Source of the DNA: a virus
Length of the DNA: 35,052 nt
Virus record (IMG/VR): IMGVR_UViG_3300043398_000349
Span: 1 to 35,052 of that record
Strand: one strand, 5' to 3'
Shown here piece after piece: positions 6,512 through 15,579 of this stretch; positions within the stretch are counted from its first letter, which is position 1, and each line of letters opens with the position of its first letter. The position numbers and the translations under genes are program-made. The notes under the pieces were generated by a model that worked only from the letters and a program-made list of their open reading frames with translations, was not told the DNA's origin and made no database searches.

Positions 6512-8652
6512 TTCTTCTTTCTCCTATTTTGATCTTGGATCGTTTTTTCTTGTGCCGATCGGATACCGATATCCGCTGGGGTGATAACGGTTTCACCGAT
6601 CGGGTTTCGCATCGCCCGAATCGTGTTCATAATGACGCTGGATGATTCTTCCGGAGTCAGAACCCCAGCCCCCCCCTGGCTCATGCGAGCAGCACGGGTA
6701 TCTGCCCTGGCCTTGAGCCTTTCGAGAGCCATGCGGTCAGTAGAGGCGTTGACCACAGCGCGGCCCACGCCCTTAGTGGAAAGCTCGAGCGATGGCCCGG
6801 TGCCGGATGTCGAGAGAGGGAACTCCCCAAACCGGTCTCCCAACCGCACCACCTCGGCAAAGCCATTCGCCTCTTGGGGAGTGAAAAGCTCGGTGAACGC
6901 GGCGCGTTTATCGCGGAGCTGGTTGCGGATTTTAGCGAAGCCCACCCAGTCATCGGTGTTTCTGGCGCCATCGATCAGATTCTGAAAAGCGGCTGCTTTT
7001 ACGGTCTGCATCTCGTCTGGTGATATCACCTTCTTGAGCGCTTCAATCTTGCGCGTATCTCCGCGCATCACTAGCGATTTGAAAATCGTCTCAGCACCTA
7101 GGCTCGGGTTTCCAAGTACCTTCTCGACTATTTCACGGTCTTTGAGGAAGTTTGAAATGTTGAGGTTACTTTCACGTAGCCTGCTGGCTACCTCCAGGCC
7201 ATTGGGTAGATTCTCCTCAACCGAGGAACCCACCGATTTGATGATGGCATGGTAGAGATCGCGGAACTTCTCTACGTCCTGCGGGTCAAGTGAGATCTCG
7301 TTTTTGTTCTTTGGAAAGGCCTCTTTCCTGATATCGCGGAAAGCGCTGACTATTTTTTTCAGCGGGATCTCTTCGATGGAATCAATGCTTTTCTTTGTGA
7401 GTTTATCGGCGAGATTTAAAGCATCGGAAGCGGATATCTCACCAGAGTAGATCTTCCCCCCCAAATCATCGATCTTGCCAAGTTCATCGATCTTTCCCTT
7501 TTTCACGAGCCGATCGACAGCCTGGAGCAAAGCGGCGCCCTGAGCTTTGGCGGTATTTGTTAGACCCTCTTTGACCTGCTCTTCCGCGAAATCGGTCAAA
7601 CTGTGTAGATGGTCTTTCAAGCTATCGAGGCTTTGACCCTTAATCGATAGATCGGGGTTTTGTTCGATCAGCTTGTTGTAGGTCAGCTCGTTGTCCTGAA
7701 ACAGTTTGCTCCAGGCCTTTTCATAGCCGGCCTTCAAGGCCTCGCCGCCGTCAACGGCTGTGGGCAGCGCACCATTGCCGACTTTGGCTACCTGGTTCTG
7801 AAGCGCTCCTTGCACCTCTCGGTAGGCGTTCGAGTAGGTCTCGGAGGCCGCGTCGCTGATCTCGCGGTCCCTGCGCGCCAATGAATTGATCAAGCTCCTG
7901 CGGCCGTATTTGAAGCTCTCCGGCAAAATCTCCGGATCAATCCCGTTCTTTGCGGCGGACTCGGCTAGCACCCCCCAGTCGTCGGCGATTTTGGGATCGA
8001 GGGCGTACTCGAAGACGCTTTTGCCGCTGCTTAGAATACCTTTGACCGCACGAGACTCGGCGATGTTCTTAACCGGGGCGAGAACCACGTCGGCCGCCTT
8101 GCCAGCCAACTCCGCGCCTTTGCCTAGAACCTTGCCGCCAGCCTTAATGATCGAGCCGCCAACGACGTTGACCGGATCGGCTGCGAGGTCTACCGCGAGA
8201 CCCGTCAGGCCAGCGGGAGAAACGTCACCGATGACTGGTAACGTGAAGAGCGTTCGATCTTTTGAGAACCCCGCCTTCTCCGCGATCTCCTTGCCTGTCG
8301 GTGCTCGAACCCCCTCGGGCAAGTCCTTTTCCCCGTAAACCTCCTTTGCGCGGCGAACAGCCTCAATCAAGCCCTCGCCATGCTGGATGGCCCCAATAGC
8401 GGCGCGGGTCGAAGCGGAGCCGGAGTAGGCGTCATATGTCTTGCCCACTTCTTCAATCGCTCCCAGCACCCCGCTGGGCCGATCTTCCGCTACGCGAGTG
8501 CGCGCCGCCTCAACCTCAGCATCTTGCCGTGCCCTCGCGGCAGAAATCGCCTTGCTGAGTTCAGCATCAGTCATCGACGATATGGCCTGCTGTCGCTGCT
8601 TGCGGGCGATCGCCTCGCTTAGGTCCGCATCGCTCAATTCCGATAGGGGCAT
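6508..8652 (-). CDS. Large internal virion (DNA ejection) protein
   Basis: A 714-residue, mostly helical protein. It opens with two related short repeats (LSDADLSEAIARKQRQQA and MTDAELSKAISAARARQDA) and has an Ala/Gly/Val-rich amphipathic middle (about residues 155-200). Size, composition and position, directly between smaller ejection-type proteins and the tail fibre, fit the largest internal virion protein of short-tailed phages, which leaves the capsid with the DNA. No lysozyme motif is visible. The ATG follows a GGAGAAGG site, overlaps the previous stop (TAATG), and its own TGA overlaps the fibre ATG. It carries one copy of the CCAACCGCACC 11-mer at 6840. The functional call rests on context. 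Confidence 0.6.
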   Translation of the reverse strand: MPLSELSDADLSEAIARKQRQQAISSMTDAELSKAISAARARQDAEVEAARTRVAEDRPSGVLGAIEEVGKTYDAYSGSASTRAAIGAIQHGEGLIEAVRRAKEVYGEKDLPEGVRAPTGKEIAEKAGFSKDRTLFTLPVIGDVSPAGLTGLAVDLAADPVNVVGGSIIKAGGKVLGKGAELAGKAADVVLAPVKNIAESRAVKGILSSGKSVFEYALDPKIADDWGVLAESAAKNGIDPEILPESFKYGRRSLINSLARRDREISDAASETYSNAYREVQGALQNQVAKVGNGALPTAVDGGEALKAGYEKAWSKLFQDNELTYNKLIEQNPDLSIKGQSLDSLKDHLHSLTDFAEEQVKEGLTNTAKAQGAALLQAVDRLVKKGKIDELGKIDDLGGKIYSGEISASDALNLADKLTKKSIDSIEEIPLKKIVSAFRDIRKEAFPKNKNEISLDPQDVEKFRDLYHAIIKSVGSSVEENLPNGLEVASRLRESNLNISNFLKDREIVEKVLGNPSLGAETIFKSLVMRGDTRKIEALKKVISPDEMQTVKAAAFQNLIDGARNTDDWVGFAKIRNQLRDKRAAFTELFTPQEANGFAEVVRLGDRFGEFPLSTSGTGPSLELSTKGVGRAVVNASTDRMALERLKARADTRAARMSQGGAGVLTPEESSSVIMNTIRAMRNPIGETVITPADIGIRSAQEKTIQDQNRRKKK

Positions 8653-9839
8653 TACCTTCTCCCCCTTCTTCGCGCTTCTTCTCTAAGAAGATCTTCCAGA
8701 CTCATCTGATCAATGGACGGCGCTGCTTGCGCAGGCGGTGCGGTTGGTGCGCCAGCCGCTTGAGGGGCGAATCGACGGGAGGTGAAACCACCATACTGGT
8801 CGAGCCGGTCGACGACGTTCTTGCCTTCGATGTCGACGATTCCCCTATAGGGCGCTTCTACAGAGTTGAGAAGATCCGACGCTGCAGCTTTGTAGCGCTT
8901 TAATGCTGCGAGCATGTCGGCTTCGGTGTTGAATTTGCCGGTCTCGAATTCGTCTCTGAGGCGCTCAAGTTCGTTTGAAGTCACAGCGGCGCCCGATCGG
9001 TCCTTCAATTCGACGTTGAACACCTTAGCCATGGTTGATTGCAGTGTGCGGGCGTCCTTGTTGTAGAAGGATACCCGGCCGATCAGGGGCAACGATGTAC
9101 CGGGAAGATCCGGCGTATTGGCAATTGCGCCAGCCTTGCGATCAACCACGGTATCGGTACGAGGATCGTAGTCGTCCAGATTGAAACCGAGTTCCTTCTC
9201 GACAGAGCCCACAGCATTGAAGATCCGATTTAATGGTTCGGTCTTCTCGGAATACTTCTCCACCGATGCGTTGAAACTTCTCTGCTTTGCTTCCAAAGCG
9301 GCAGGGGACAACTCTTTCTCCCCCCGGATATACTTCTGGATGACGCGGCCGGTATCCTCGTCGATCAGGGCATTAACCGGCGTCGTCTCGCCAGGCAGGA
9401 CAATGTTTTCGGCCATGCGGGTCCGGCGAGGAAGGTTCTGGGTTTTAGGGGTGAACCATGTAGGCTCTTCCTCTCCCTGGATGGTCATGGCGATTGAGTT
9501 GGTCGAGTTCTTGGGCTGTGCCTTGCTCATGATAAAGGCCTTGCTCAGCTCAGCAGCCTCTTGCGGGAGGATGATGCCTTGCTGCTTTCGGTCCTCGGTC
9601 GCCGCACGCCGGGTAGCCTCCTCGGCCGCGCGTAGGTCGGCCTCCTCCGCCCGAGCGTCGCCCTTCTTAGACAGTTCGAGCTGCTGGTCCGCCCTCTGCC
9701 CCTGCTCGTAGCTATTATTCAGTCCATAGACGCCCTGGGCGATTTGCAGACCTTGGAGCACCTGCTCCATGGCGGTGGGTTGGCGATCCCTCTGGCGATC
9801 CCTCCCTACGGCTCCAGCTACTGAGATGATCCCGGCCAT
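8652..9839 (-). CDS. Internal virion / DNA ejection-type protein
   Basis: A 395-residue protein with an N-terminal Gln-rich and then strongly charged coiled-coil region (about residues 20-90, including GDARAEEADLRAAEEATRRA), and a helical C-terminal half ending in a Pro/Ala-rich linker and a basic tail. This layout is common in ejection proteins of short-tailed phages. It sits in a row with three other such genes, with 1-5 bp gaps or overlaps. The segment APTAPPAQ near the end is encoded by one copy of the recurrent GGTGCGGTTGG motif in antisense. I infer the role from order and composition; no specific family motif is visible. Confidence 0.5.
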   Translation of the reverse strand: MAGIISVAGAVGRDRQRDRQPTAMEQVLQGLQIAQGVYGLNNSYEQGQRADQQLELSKKGDARAEEADLRAAEEATRRAATEDRKQQGIILPQEAAELSKAFIMSKAQPKNSTNSIAMTIQGEEEPTWFTPKTQNLPRRTRMAENIVLPGETTPVNALIDEDTGRVIQKYIRGEKELSPAALEAKQRSFNASVEKYSEKTEPLNRIFNAVGSVEKELGFNLDDYDPRTDTVVDRKAGAIANTPDLPGTSLPLIGRVSFYNKDARTLQSTMAKVFNVELKDRSGAAVTSNELERLRDEFETGKFNTEADMLAALKRYKAAASDLLNSVEAPYRGIVDIEGKNVVDRLDQYGGFTSRRFAPQAAGAPTAPPAQAAPSIDQMSLEDLLREEARRRGRR

Positions 9840-9843
9840 GATG

Positions 9844-10332
9844 TCACCCGTAATATTGCTTCAAGCGCTGCTCTTCGAGCATTCGCGCTTGGGTTAAGGT
9901 CGGCATGTACTGCTGCCGTTGCACTTCCGGCAGAGACGCTGATGCATTCTCGGCCGCGACCAATGTTCGGTAATTGGCATCATCACCATTCTCGGCGGCT
10001 ATGTTATTCAGTCGCCTGGTGATCGCCGATGACTGGGACTGTGAAGACATCGGGGCAGCTTGCGCTCCCGGTGCTCCTGGAATCTTTGGCTTGTCGATCA
10101 AGGCCCCAGCCGTGCTACCAACCGCACCCCCGGTGGCGGCGCCGGAAATTGCGCCGCCTACCGCAGTCGCTACGGGCGCGGCAGCAGCGCCAGCCGTGAA
10201 ATATCCAGCGATCGCTCCGGCGATGATCCCTGCGGCCGTGGCAGCTTCCTTTTTCGATACCCCGCTGCCCCACAGACCCTTATCGGTCGGCGCGTCATCC
10301 TGCGGGCGCCTCACTTGAATGACGTCGCTCAT
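9844..10332 (-). CDS. Small Ala/Gly-rich ejection-type protein with a membrane-active segment
   Basis: A 162-residue protein with a long Gly/Ala-rich hydrophobic region (about residues 30-80: ATAAGIIAGAIAGYFTAGAA and so on) and GxxxG-like repeats, followed by a charged helical C-terminus. Such proteins in short-tailed phages are packed inside the capsid and are thought to form part of the channel across the host envelope. The ATG overlaps the stop of the upstream repeat protein gene (ATGA). A copy of the CCAACCGCACC 11-mer lies at 10118 within the Gly/Ala region. The call is by context and composition. Confidence 0.5.
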   Translation of the reverse strand: MSDVIQVRRPQDDAPTDKGLWGSGVSKKEAATAAGIIAGAIAGYFTAGAAAAPVATAVGGAISGAATGGAVGSTAGALIDKPKIPGAPGAQAAPMSSQSQSSAITRRLNNIAAENGDDANYRTLVAAENASASLPEVQRQQYMPTLTQARMLEEQRLKQYYG

Positions 10333-11276
10333 CGGGACGGCCCCCTTTGCGGAAATTGCGGCATTGAATAGTCGAAGGATCCAGTTAGTACCGGCGTTGG
10401 CTGTATGGGAGATGGTGCTCCGACCGTCTGTCCGAAACGCTCCTTGATGAGGATTGGCACCGCATCCTGGTATCCAAGCATTTGGGAGTTGAATAAGATG
10501 TTAGACTCGTTAACGGCCTGCTCTTCGCCGAAAGTCTTCTCGAACTGATCTTTTTGTTCAGTCAAGGTTGCGTCAAATTTCTCTTTGTCATACGCTCTTG
10601 CATCAAGGACTTGTTGAGCCGTAAACTCTCGCCCTTTCTCCGCCTCCTTCGAGGTGAAGCTTTCACTTCCCAACCGCTCCTGAGTCGTAAACTTCTGACC
10701 GGCCTCTCGCTCCGATTTAGAGAATATGCGCCCTTTTTCCGACTCCTTCGATGTGAAGCTCTCACTCCCCAATCTTTCCCCCGTTTGGAAAGTCTGGGAA
10801 CCCAATCTTTCCCCCGTTTGGAAAGTCTGGGAACCCAATCTTTCCCCCGTTTGGAAAGTCTGCGTACCTAACCGCTCAGAAGTGGTGAATGCCCGGCCCT
10901 TGTCAGCCTCCCCGGAAGCAAAGCTTTGCCCTCCCAATCGTTCAGAGGTCATGAACTCGCGACCCTTTTGGCTTTCTCCGGCACTGAAAAGCTGGCTCGA
11001 TTCACGTTCCTTCGTCTGATATTCGCGGCCTTGCTGAATCTCTCTTTGTCGTTGAGCTTCTTGCTGCTCCTGAGCGTTGATGCCCTCGTTAACGTCGGAA
11101 AGTTGCTGTGCGGTTTGCTGATCGATTTGGTTTTCGAGCTTGATTCGCGCACCGGAATCAAGACCGCCCAAAGCGGCGAATCTGCGTTCGAGCGCACCCT
11201 TGGCCGTCTGGCTTGAAACATTCGCCTGCTGCTGTGCCCGCTTTCTAGCGAGATCGAACTGATTTATATCAGCCAT
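10329..11276 (-). CDS. Coiled-coil repeat protein of the virion (11-residue repeats)
   Basis: A 315-residue protein whose middle (about residues 85-235) is built of 11-residue repeats on the pattern ERLGSQTFQTG and FTSKEAEKGR. Heavy charge and regular spacing suggest a long right-handed coiled coil or fibrous stalk. Flanking parts are Gln-rich at the N-terminus and Pro-rich at the C-terminus. It lies directly downstream of the tail nozzle gene, with TGATG coupling, and is followed by ejection-type proteins, so it is most likely a tail needle, plug or internal virion component. The 33-bp DNA repeats inside it imply that its length changes by recombination. Confidence 0.55.
   Translation of the reverse strand: MADINQFDLARKRAQQQANVSSQTAKGALERRFAALGGLDSGARIKLENQIDQQTAQQLSDVNEGINAQEQQEAQRQREIQQGREYQTKERESSQLFSAGESQKGREFMTSERLGGQSFASGEADKGRAFTTSERLGTQTFQTGERLGSQTFQTGERLGSQTFQTGERLGSESFTSKESEKGRIFSKSEREAGQKFTTQERLGSESFTSKEAEKGREFTAQQVLDARAYDKEKFDATLTEQKDQFEKTFGEEQAVNESNILFNSQMLGYQDAVPILIKERFGQTVGAPSPIQPTPVLTGSFDYSMPQFPQRGPSR
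10768..10863 (-). repeat. Tandem 33-bp repeat, about 2.9 units
   Basis: Units at 10768-10800 and 10801-10833 are identical, and a third, 10834-10863, matches over 30 bp. Each unit encodes 11 residues of the form ERLGSQTFQTG. Flanking coding sequence contains more diverged copies of the same protein repeat (for example at 10661-10760 and 10861-10975). Perfect identity points to recent unit duplication. Confidence 0.95.
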
Positions 11277-13189
11277 CAGGTAAACCCTCTGATGTTGTAA
11301 ATGAGGTTGATGCCATGCACCTTAAACCGGCGACTGGCCGTGTTCTTATTCGAGAACTTGAACTGGATTCGTTTGCCGTAAACAGCGCCAAGGGATACTT
11401 CGATCTCTTTCTGGAGGTATCCAGCACCCCAGTTCGAATTACCCCAGGTGAAAGAACCCCAAACAGCTTGGGGTGATGAGAGATCTATGTCGATTGTCAG
11501 GCCTTCGCTGTTATCCGAATCCACACGATACGTAAGGCCCATCGCATATGAACCAGCAAGATCGACGAGAAGCTTGACCTTGCGGAAATCCTTTATGAGA
11601 TTCTCATGTCCTTTGAGACCTGAAAATTCTTTAGTCCAGAAGTACGAATCGATGGCCGTAGACCCAGATCCATCGGTGTAGGAGCTTGTTTCAAGCTGAT
11701 AAACAAGACCGTTTGCGGTGGATGATCCGTAATAGAGTGAGCCGCCATAGATAGCGAATTGGGCCGCTGCTAGGCCTGAATAAACCGACCAGGAATATCT
11801 CTGATCGCGAGATAGATTCGAAGCTGAGAAATCAAAAACATAAATGCGGTTATTCGTCGTGTTTCCGCTTGTTTTCGTAACGGTGATATATCCCCTATTC
11901 TGGTAGGCGATGGCGGAGAAATTGCCGGCGTATGCCGATACGCAGTCCAGCATATCCGGTTCGATCTTATCCGATTGCAGAGTCCCGCCGGCGATCATCG
12001 TATCGAGGACCGAAGCAGCAGGATCAACGCTCGTTCCTGATATCGAAGCAAAACCAACAAACTTCGAGTTCTGGATTGCTGGCATCATGATCCGGTCGTT
12101 GAAAAGAAACGCACCAAACGGTGACTTAGAACCAAATGGCGACGCGATGCGCACAAGCGACCAATCAGCAGGATCGGACGACGGCATATAAATCAGCCAC
12201 GGGCTGTTTAGACACCCGATCACGACGTTGTTCTGATAGACCCATAGAGACTTGACGATATCGCCGGTGTTGTCCCCAGGGCGGAGGAAGTTGGTCACCT
12301 TGAACGTGTATGGTTCACCGAGTTCAGAATACCAGACATAGTTGGGGTTCGACGGGTCATTACAAAACAGCCGGTTTTGATGGTAGCAAAGCACCGAATA
12401 TTTAGGCGGCTCGCCTTGGTCAGTGGGAGCACTGATCCCTAAATTCGCGTCCGTCGCCGTGTCCTGATATGTGGTGGTCGTGTTGTCAGCGATCGTCGCG
12501 ACGAGCTTGAATGTCGATCCTCCGACTTCAGTTCGGTAAATTCTTCTGGAGGATACCCCATGGGATTGTGGTGCGATTGGAAGACAGATAAGTGAGACAG
12601 AACCCGAAGCAGAAAGCGTAATAGTAACTGCCGTACCAACATCGCCCTCCACCGCGAATGAGTTTCGATAAGTGACCTTGTACATGTAGGTGCCGGCAGC
12701 GATATCGCCGGCATAAGAAACGAGGGAAACAAGGCCGGTAGCAGCGGGAACACCATGACGGGTGAAATAGGTGCCGTTGTATTTGTAAGGCGTGATACCG
12801 CCGTTACCGATAAAGAGATGGTTCTGGTATTCAGCGGCGGCGACTCGCTGCCCGGCGGTGAAAACACTCTGTGCACTGGCTACGGTCGTAAATGTCGTGG
12901 TGCCGAGCTGCCACATTGTGCCGCCAAAAAAGGCGCACATGGTTTCTGCGGTCGTCAGTTGATCATGCTTGGTATAGATCCCGTCGCAGACATAGGAACC
13001 AACTGCTGTCGTGTTCAATTGACTAGAACCACCTCTAGTCGCTACGGCGCCGTTTCCAAACACAACGTTAAAGCATGAAGGGGATTCGTTGCCGGGAATG
13101 AGAGATCGTTCAAATTTGCTATCCAGGCCGCCATCGAGCATCTGGCGACCATCGTTGGGATATACAATGTTGAACCATTTGGAACTCAT
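11276..13189 (-). CDS. Tail nozzle / head-stabilisation protein (Gp10-like, beta-propeller type)
   Basis: A 637-residue, beta-rich protein that opens MSSKWFNIVYPNDGRQMLDG and contains repeated propeller-like strands (YQNHLFIGNGG, HQNRLFCNDPSN, YQNNVVIGC). These recall the packaged-DNA stabilisation/tail nozzle proteins of P22-like and T7-like phages. The frame is open for another 55 codons upstream, but the ATG at 13189 overlaps the stop of the adaptor gene (TAATG), and the extra N-terminus is Arg-rich and unlike protein, so 13189 is chosen. Its stop overlaps the next gene (TGATG). It follows the Gp4-like adaptor, the usual order for the tail hub. Confidence 0.7.
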   Translation of the reverse strand: MSSKWFNIVYPNDGRQMLDGGLDSKFERSLIPGNESPSCFNVVFGNGAVATRGGSSQLNTTAVGSYVCDGIYTKHDQLTTAETMCAFFGGTMWQLGTTTFTTVASAQSVFTAGQRVAAAEYQNHLFIGNGGITPYKYNGTYFTRHGVPAATGLVSLVSYAGDIAAGTYMYKVTYRNSFAVEGDVGTAVTITLSASGSVSLICLPIAPQSHGVSSRRIYRTEVGGSTFKLVATIADNTTTTYQDTATDANLGISAPTDQGEPPKYSVLCYHQNRLFCNDPSNPNYVWYSELGEPYTFKVTNFLRPGDNTGDIVKSLWVYQNNVVIGCLNSPWLIYMPSSDPADWSLVRIASPFGSKSPFGAFLFNDRIMMPAIQNSKFVGFASISGTSVDPAASVLDTMIAGGTLQSDKIEPDMLDCVSAYAGNFSAIAYQNRGYITVTKTSGNTTNNRIYVFDFSASNLSRDQRYSWSVYSGLAAAQFAIYGGSLYYGSSTANGLVYQLETSSYTDGSGSTAIDSYFWTKEFSGLKGHENLIKDFRKVKLLVDLAGSYAMGLTYRVDSDNSEGLTIDIDLSSPQAVWGSFTWGNSNWGAGYLQKEIEVSLGAVYGKRIQFKFSNKNTASRRFKVHGINLIYNIRGFT

Positions 13190-13833
13190 TACACCATCCC
13201 AAGGAAGGTCGAAGGCAAAGTATCGACATCGGTAACCACTTTGAAGGCACTCGCGCGCTTGCGTTTTTGCATGCGACTGATGGCGAGTCCCACCGTCTGG
13301 TTCCAGAGATCTCGGTAACGGTTTGCGCCGTCGTAATCCTTGTTTTTTGCGCACTTCTCGCTGAGTAGCAGGTCTACCAATCCCATGTGATATTCAACCG
13401 GGATCTCAAGCGTCGAGGAGGAGGTTATCTCTTGCGGACGGGCATAGATGTAGACCTTCAACGTCTTTGCGCTGTCCGGAGTCGGCCACAGCTTGATAAC
13501 GTCCTCCCATTCCTCCCAATAGGCCGGCGTGCCCGTCGTCGTGGTGAGGTCGTTATAGAGAGCGAGGCTATCGGCCTGTCTCGAATCAATCAGCGAGAGG
13601 CGCTTACTGTCATAGGTCACGCGACGAATGGCGAGAGTATTAGTCGGGAAATCGTATTCCTGCGTTCCGCTGACCGTCGTCGTCGTCAAAGAATCTTCGA
13701 TGGCATTCGCTTTCACCGCCAACTCCATGCAACCTTGGTACATCACCAGATAGGCCTCGGCGTCGGGGAAGAAGGAATCGCCAACGGAGTTAAACCTTTG
13801 GTTAGCTGCGGTGATGATGTCACTTGGCGTCAT
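13189..13833 (-). CDS. Head-tail adaptor (Gp4-like / tail tubular protein A type)
   Basis: A 214-residue protein with the features of the short-tail adaptor family. An N-terminal helix pair (MTPSDIITAANQRFNSVGDS) is followed by a strand reading QEYDFPTNTLAIRRVTYDS, an EEWEDVIKLWPTPDS turn, and a C-terminal helical region ending in a basic stretch. These proteins bind the portal ring and extend it to the nozzle. The ATG has a GGAG site four bases after the preceding gene. Order (capsid, small head genes, adaptor, nozzle) supports the call. Confidence 0.7.
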   Translation of the reverse strand: MTPSDIITAANQRFNSVGDSFFPDAEAYLVMYQGCMELAVKANAIEDSLTTTTVSGTQEYDFPTNTLAIRRVTYDSKRLSLIDSRQADSLALYNDLTTTTGTPAYWEEWEDVIKLWPTPDSAKTLKVYIYARPQEITSSSTLEIPVEYHMGLVDLLLSEKCAKNKDYDGANRYRDLWNQTVGLAISRMQKRKRASAFKVVTDVDTLPSTFLGMV

Positions 13834-13836
13834 TTC

Positions 13837-14280
13837 TTAACTCCAGGTGGTGGTAACACCAGCCGCAGAGGTCCACGTATTAGAGCCACCAGCAGCGGAT
13901 GCCCAAACCGCTGTATCTCGATCCTCCGCCTCAATCGTGTCGGACGTGAAGACGTAGGCATAACCCGACCCGTCTCTAAGGGTCTCGCTAGTAGTCTCAG
14001 ATGAAACCGAACAGGAATTTGAGAGATCGACGCGAGCATGCTTGATGAACTGGTCACCGCATGTGATCGTGTTCGCGTCCATATAGTGGACAACGTCTTT
14101 CTGGGCGAAAGCTTGCGTAACTGGAATACTATTCGAGTAAACATGCACCACATCCTGCCGGAATTCGACTGTGCCTTCACCCCAGAGAAACGCGTTCCAG
14201 TTGTACACACCCCAGAGGCTTGCCCCACCACCAGCGAAGACGCGGACCGGATTCGTCACGTTTTTGGTGAAGTCAGCCAT
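13837..14280 (-). CDS. Hypothetical structural protein
   Basis: A 147-residue, Ser/Thr/Gly-rich protein with aromatic strands (GGASLWGVYNWNAFLWGEGT) and a C-terminus of small residues ending TWTSAAGVTTTWS. The composition is that of a virion surface beta protein. It lies four bases before the adaptor gene and ten bases after another structural-type gene in the same operon. No family is recognised. An overlapping frame at 13830-14231 is judged a shadow because its Arg/Ser content is unlike a folded protein. Confidence 0.55.
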   Translation of the reverse strand: MADFTKNVTNPVRVFAGGGASLWGVYNWNAFLWGEGTVEFRQDVVHVYSNSIPVTQAFAQKDVVHYMDANTITCGDQFIKHARVDLSNSCSVSSETTSETLRDGSGYAYVFTSDTIEAEDRDTAVWASAAGGSNTWTSAAGVTTTWS

Positions 14281-14290
14281 CGAACCGCAC

Positions 14291-14743
14291 TCAGCTAAAA
14301 GTTAGCTGATAGACGACTTTCAAAGTGTCACTAGCGCCCTTCGTTATCACCGATTCGATATCACGCGAAATCATGGTCCCGGCCGTATTCGACGTGAAAA
14401 GACCATACTCGGTGATGGCACCCGTACCCGAGCCCGTCGCGAATGTCGCAGTGATCTGCACAATCTGATTTGAAACGTAACTCACCGTCGATGTATGCCG
14501 AGACACCTCGGTGTTCATCGCCGTATCGGAATCGCTCTCGGCCGTCGTATCAGTCCCGATCGCTAGATATTTTCCGGTGAATGTCGATGCTGCTACGGCC
14601 GCAGAATAGAGGAAAGATGCTAGAAACTCTTTGCCGACTCTAGTGACGACATTGTCACCCTCACGGTATGCCTTGATGTCGCCACCAGGACCGTAGAGAG
14701 TAACAAAATAGCGGCCTTTGAATGTGACACCACCTTGCGGCAT
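14291..14743 (-). CDS. Hypothetical structural protein, beta-rich
   Basis: A 150-residue protein starting MPQGGVTFKGRYFVTLYGPG. It contains AIGTDTTAESDSDTAMNTEV and ITEYGLFTSNTAGTMISR, which resemble Thr/Ser-rich strands of phage head or tail accessory proteins. The middle (about residues 35-60) carries a small hydrophobic FLYSAAVAASTF stretch. It sits between the 14.7-15.2 kb coiled-coil protein and the 13.8 kb structural protein. A role on the virion surface is inferred from position only. Confidence 0.55.
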   Translation of the reverse strand: MPQGGVTFKGRYFVTLYGPGGDIKAYREGDNVVTRVGKEFLASFLYSAAVAASTFTGKYLAIGTDTTAESDSDTAMNTEVSRHTSTVSYVSNQIVQITATFATGSGTGAITEYGLFTSNTAGTMISRDIESVITKGASDTLKVVYQLTFS

Positions 14744-14747
14744 GAGA

Positions 14748-15209
14748 TCACTCCTCTTTCCCGCCCTTCTTGGCGAGCAGTTTCGAGATCATCGCTTTCA
14801 TTTCGGCCAGCTCTTCGCGGTTCTTTGCCAGCTCATCACGCATGGAATCGACTTCGGCTTTTGCCGCCTTCTCCGCCTCTGGATCAGAGGCCTTGAGGTG
14901 CGCAAATTTAGCCAGCGTCGCCATCAAGGCTTCGGCGTTGGGTTGAACCTGACCGTTTGCATGGCAGAGGAGCGGGTTCTCTCGCATCGCCAAGGGCTCT
15001 TGATCTGACTCGATGCGCAGCATTTTAAAATATCGTGGATCGTCGATGCCCTGGCCGTTCTTCACGATCGGCTTGTAGGTCCCGAGCATCATATGAGCAT
15101 CGTCGAGATCCATCTCGATGAAACCGTGCGGTTCGATGACGTATTGTTCCCCTTTGAATTTCTCTTCGTAGAGGTAATCGTTATCGTTCCACATTTTGCA
15201 CTTCGGCAT
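14748..15209 (-). CDS. Hypothetical protein with C-terminal coiled coil
   Basis: A 153-residue protein with a globular N-terminus (MPKCKMWNDNDYLYEEKFKG) and a long charged helix from about residue 105 to the end (ASDPEAEKAAKAEVDSMRDE and onward, ending KKGGKEE). The N-terminal half contains FIEMDLDDAHMMLGTY and a Pro/Asn turn region. It is encoded among capsid-associated genes. No function is recognised. Confidence 0.55.
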   Translation of the reverse strand: MPKCKMWNDNDYLYEEKFKGEQYVIEPHGFIEMDLDDAHMMLGTYKPIVKNGQGIDDPRYFKMLRIESDQEPLAMRENPLLCHANGQVQPNAEALMATLAKFAHLKASDPEAEKAAKAEVDSMRDELAKNREELAEMKAMISKLLAKKGGKEE

Positions 15210-15222
15210 ACAACAAACCCTT

Positions 15223-15564
15223 CTAGTAATCTGAGCAGATCATCTTGATGGATGCGCCATCGGTCACAGTAGCACTTGCGGCAAAAGCTATATATTGAGC
15301 GCCAACATCGATCGGAACCATCTTGTTGTTGGCGCTCGATGCTACTGTTAGCGTCTGGTATTGCACCGGCGCAGTATTAACACGCTCGAAAACGACCTTC
15401 CACGTAGACCCGTCTGGGGAACCGTAAATGGTCAGCTCGGCGTTGGTTGACAGGGAGCCTATGAAAGCCTGTTTCTTACCCCAAGCTTTATCGAGGTTGA
15501 AATAGGCCGTCGAGGTCCCGGAAACTATGGAGGTGGAGTAAACCACCACTGGGCCAAAGCTCAT
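15223..15564 (-). CDS. Hypothetical head-associated protein
   Basis: A 113-residue protein; the ATG at 15564 is chosen because GGAGG lies seven bases upstream. A TTG four codons earlier would fall inside that site. The sequence is beta-rich (SFGPVVVYSTSIVSGTSTAY, IGSLSTNAELTIYGSPDGS) with small and hydroxyl residues, as in capsid decoration or head-surface proteins. It forms a pair with the 90-residue gene just upstream. Confidence 0.55.
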   Translation of the reverse strand: MSFGPVVVYSTSIVSGTSTAYFNLDKAWGKKQAFIGSLSTNAELTIYGSPDGSTWKVVFERVNTAPVQYQTLTVASSANNKMVPIDVGAQYIAFAASATVTDGASIKMICSDY

Positions 15565-15579
15565 GACAACCTCCAAAGG

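Noticed and set aside
6393-6596. A 67-codon minus-strand frame across exon 1 and the intron
   Set aside because: It covers the fibre start and the ribozyme core in a different frame; the intron structure and the restored fibre protein explain this region better.
13189-13354. The 55-codon upstream extension of the tail nozzle gene
   Set aside because: It overlaps the adaptor gene, is Arg-rich, and the downstream ATG shows TAATG coupling.
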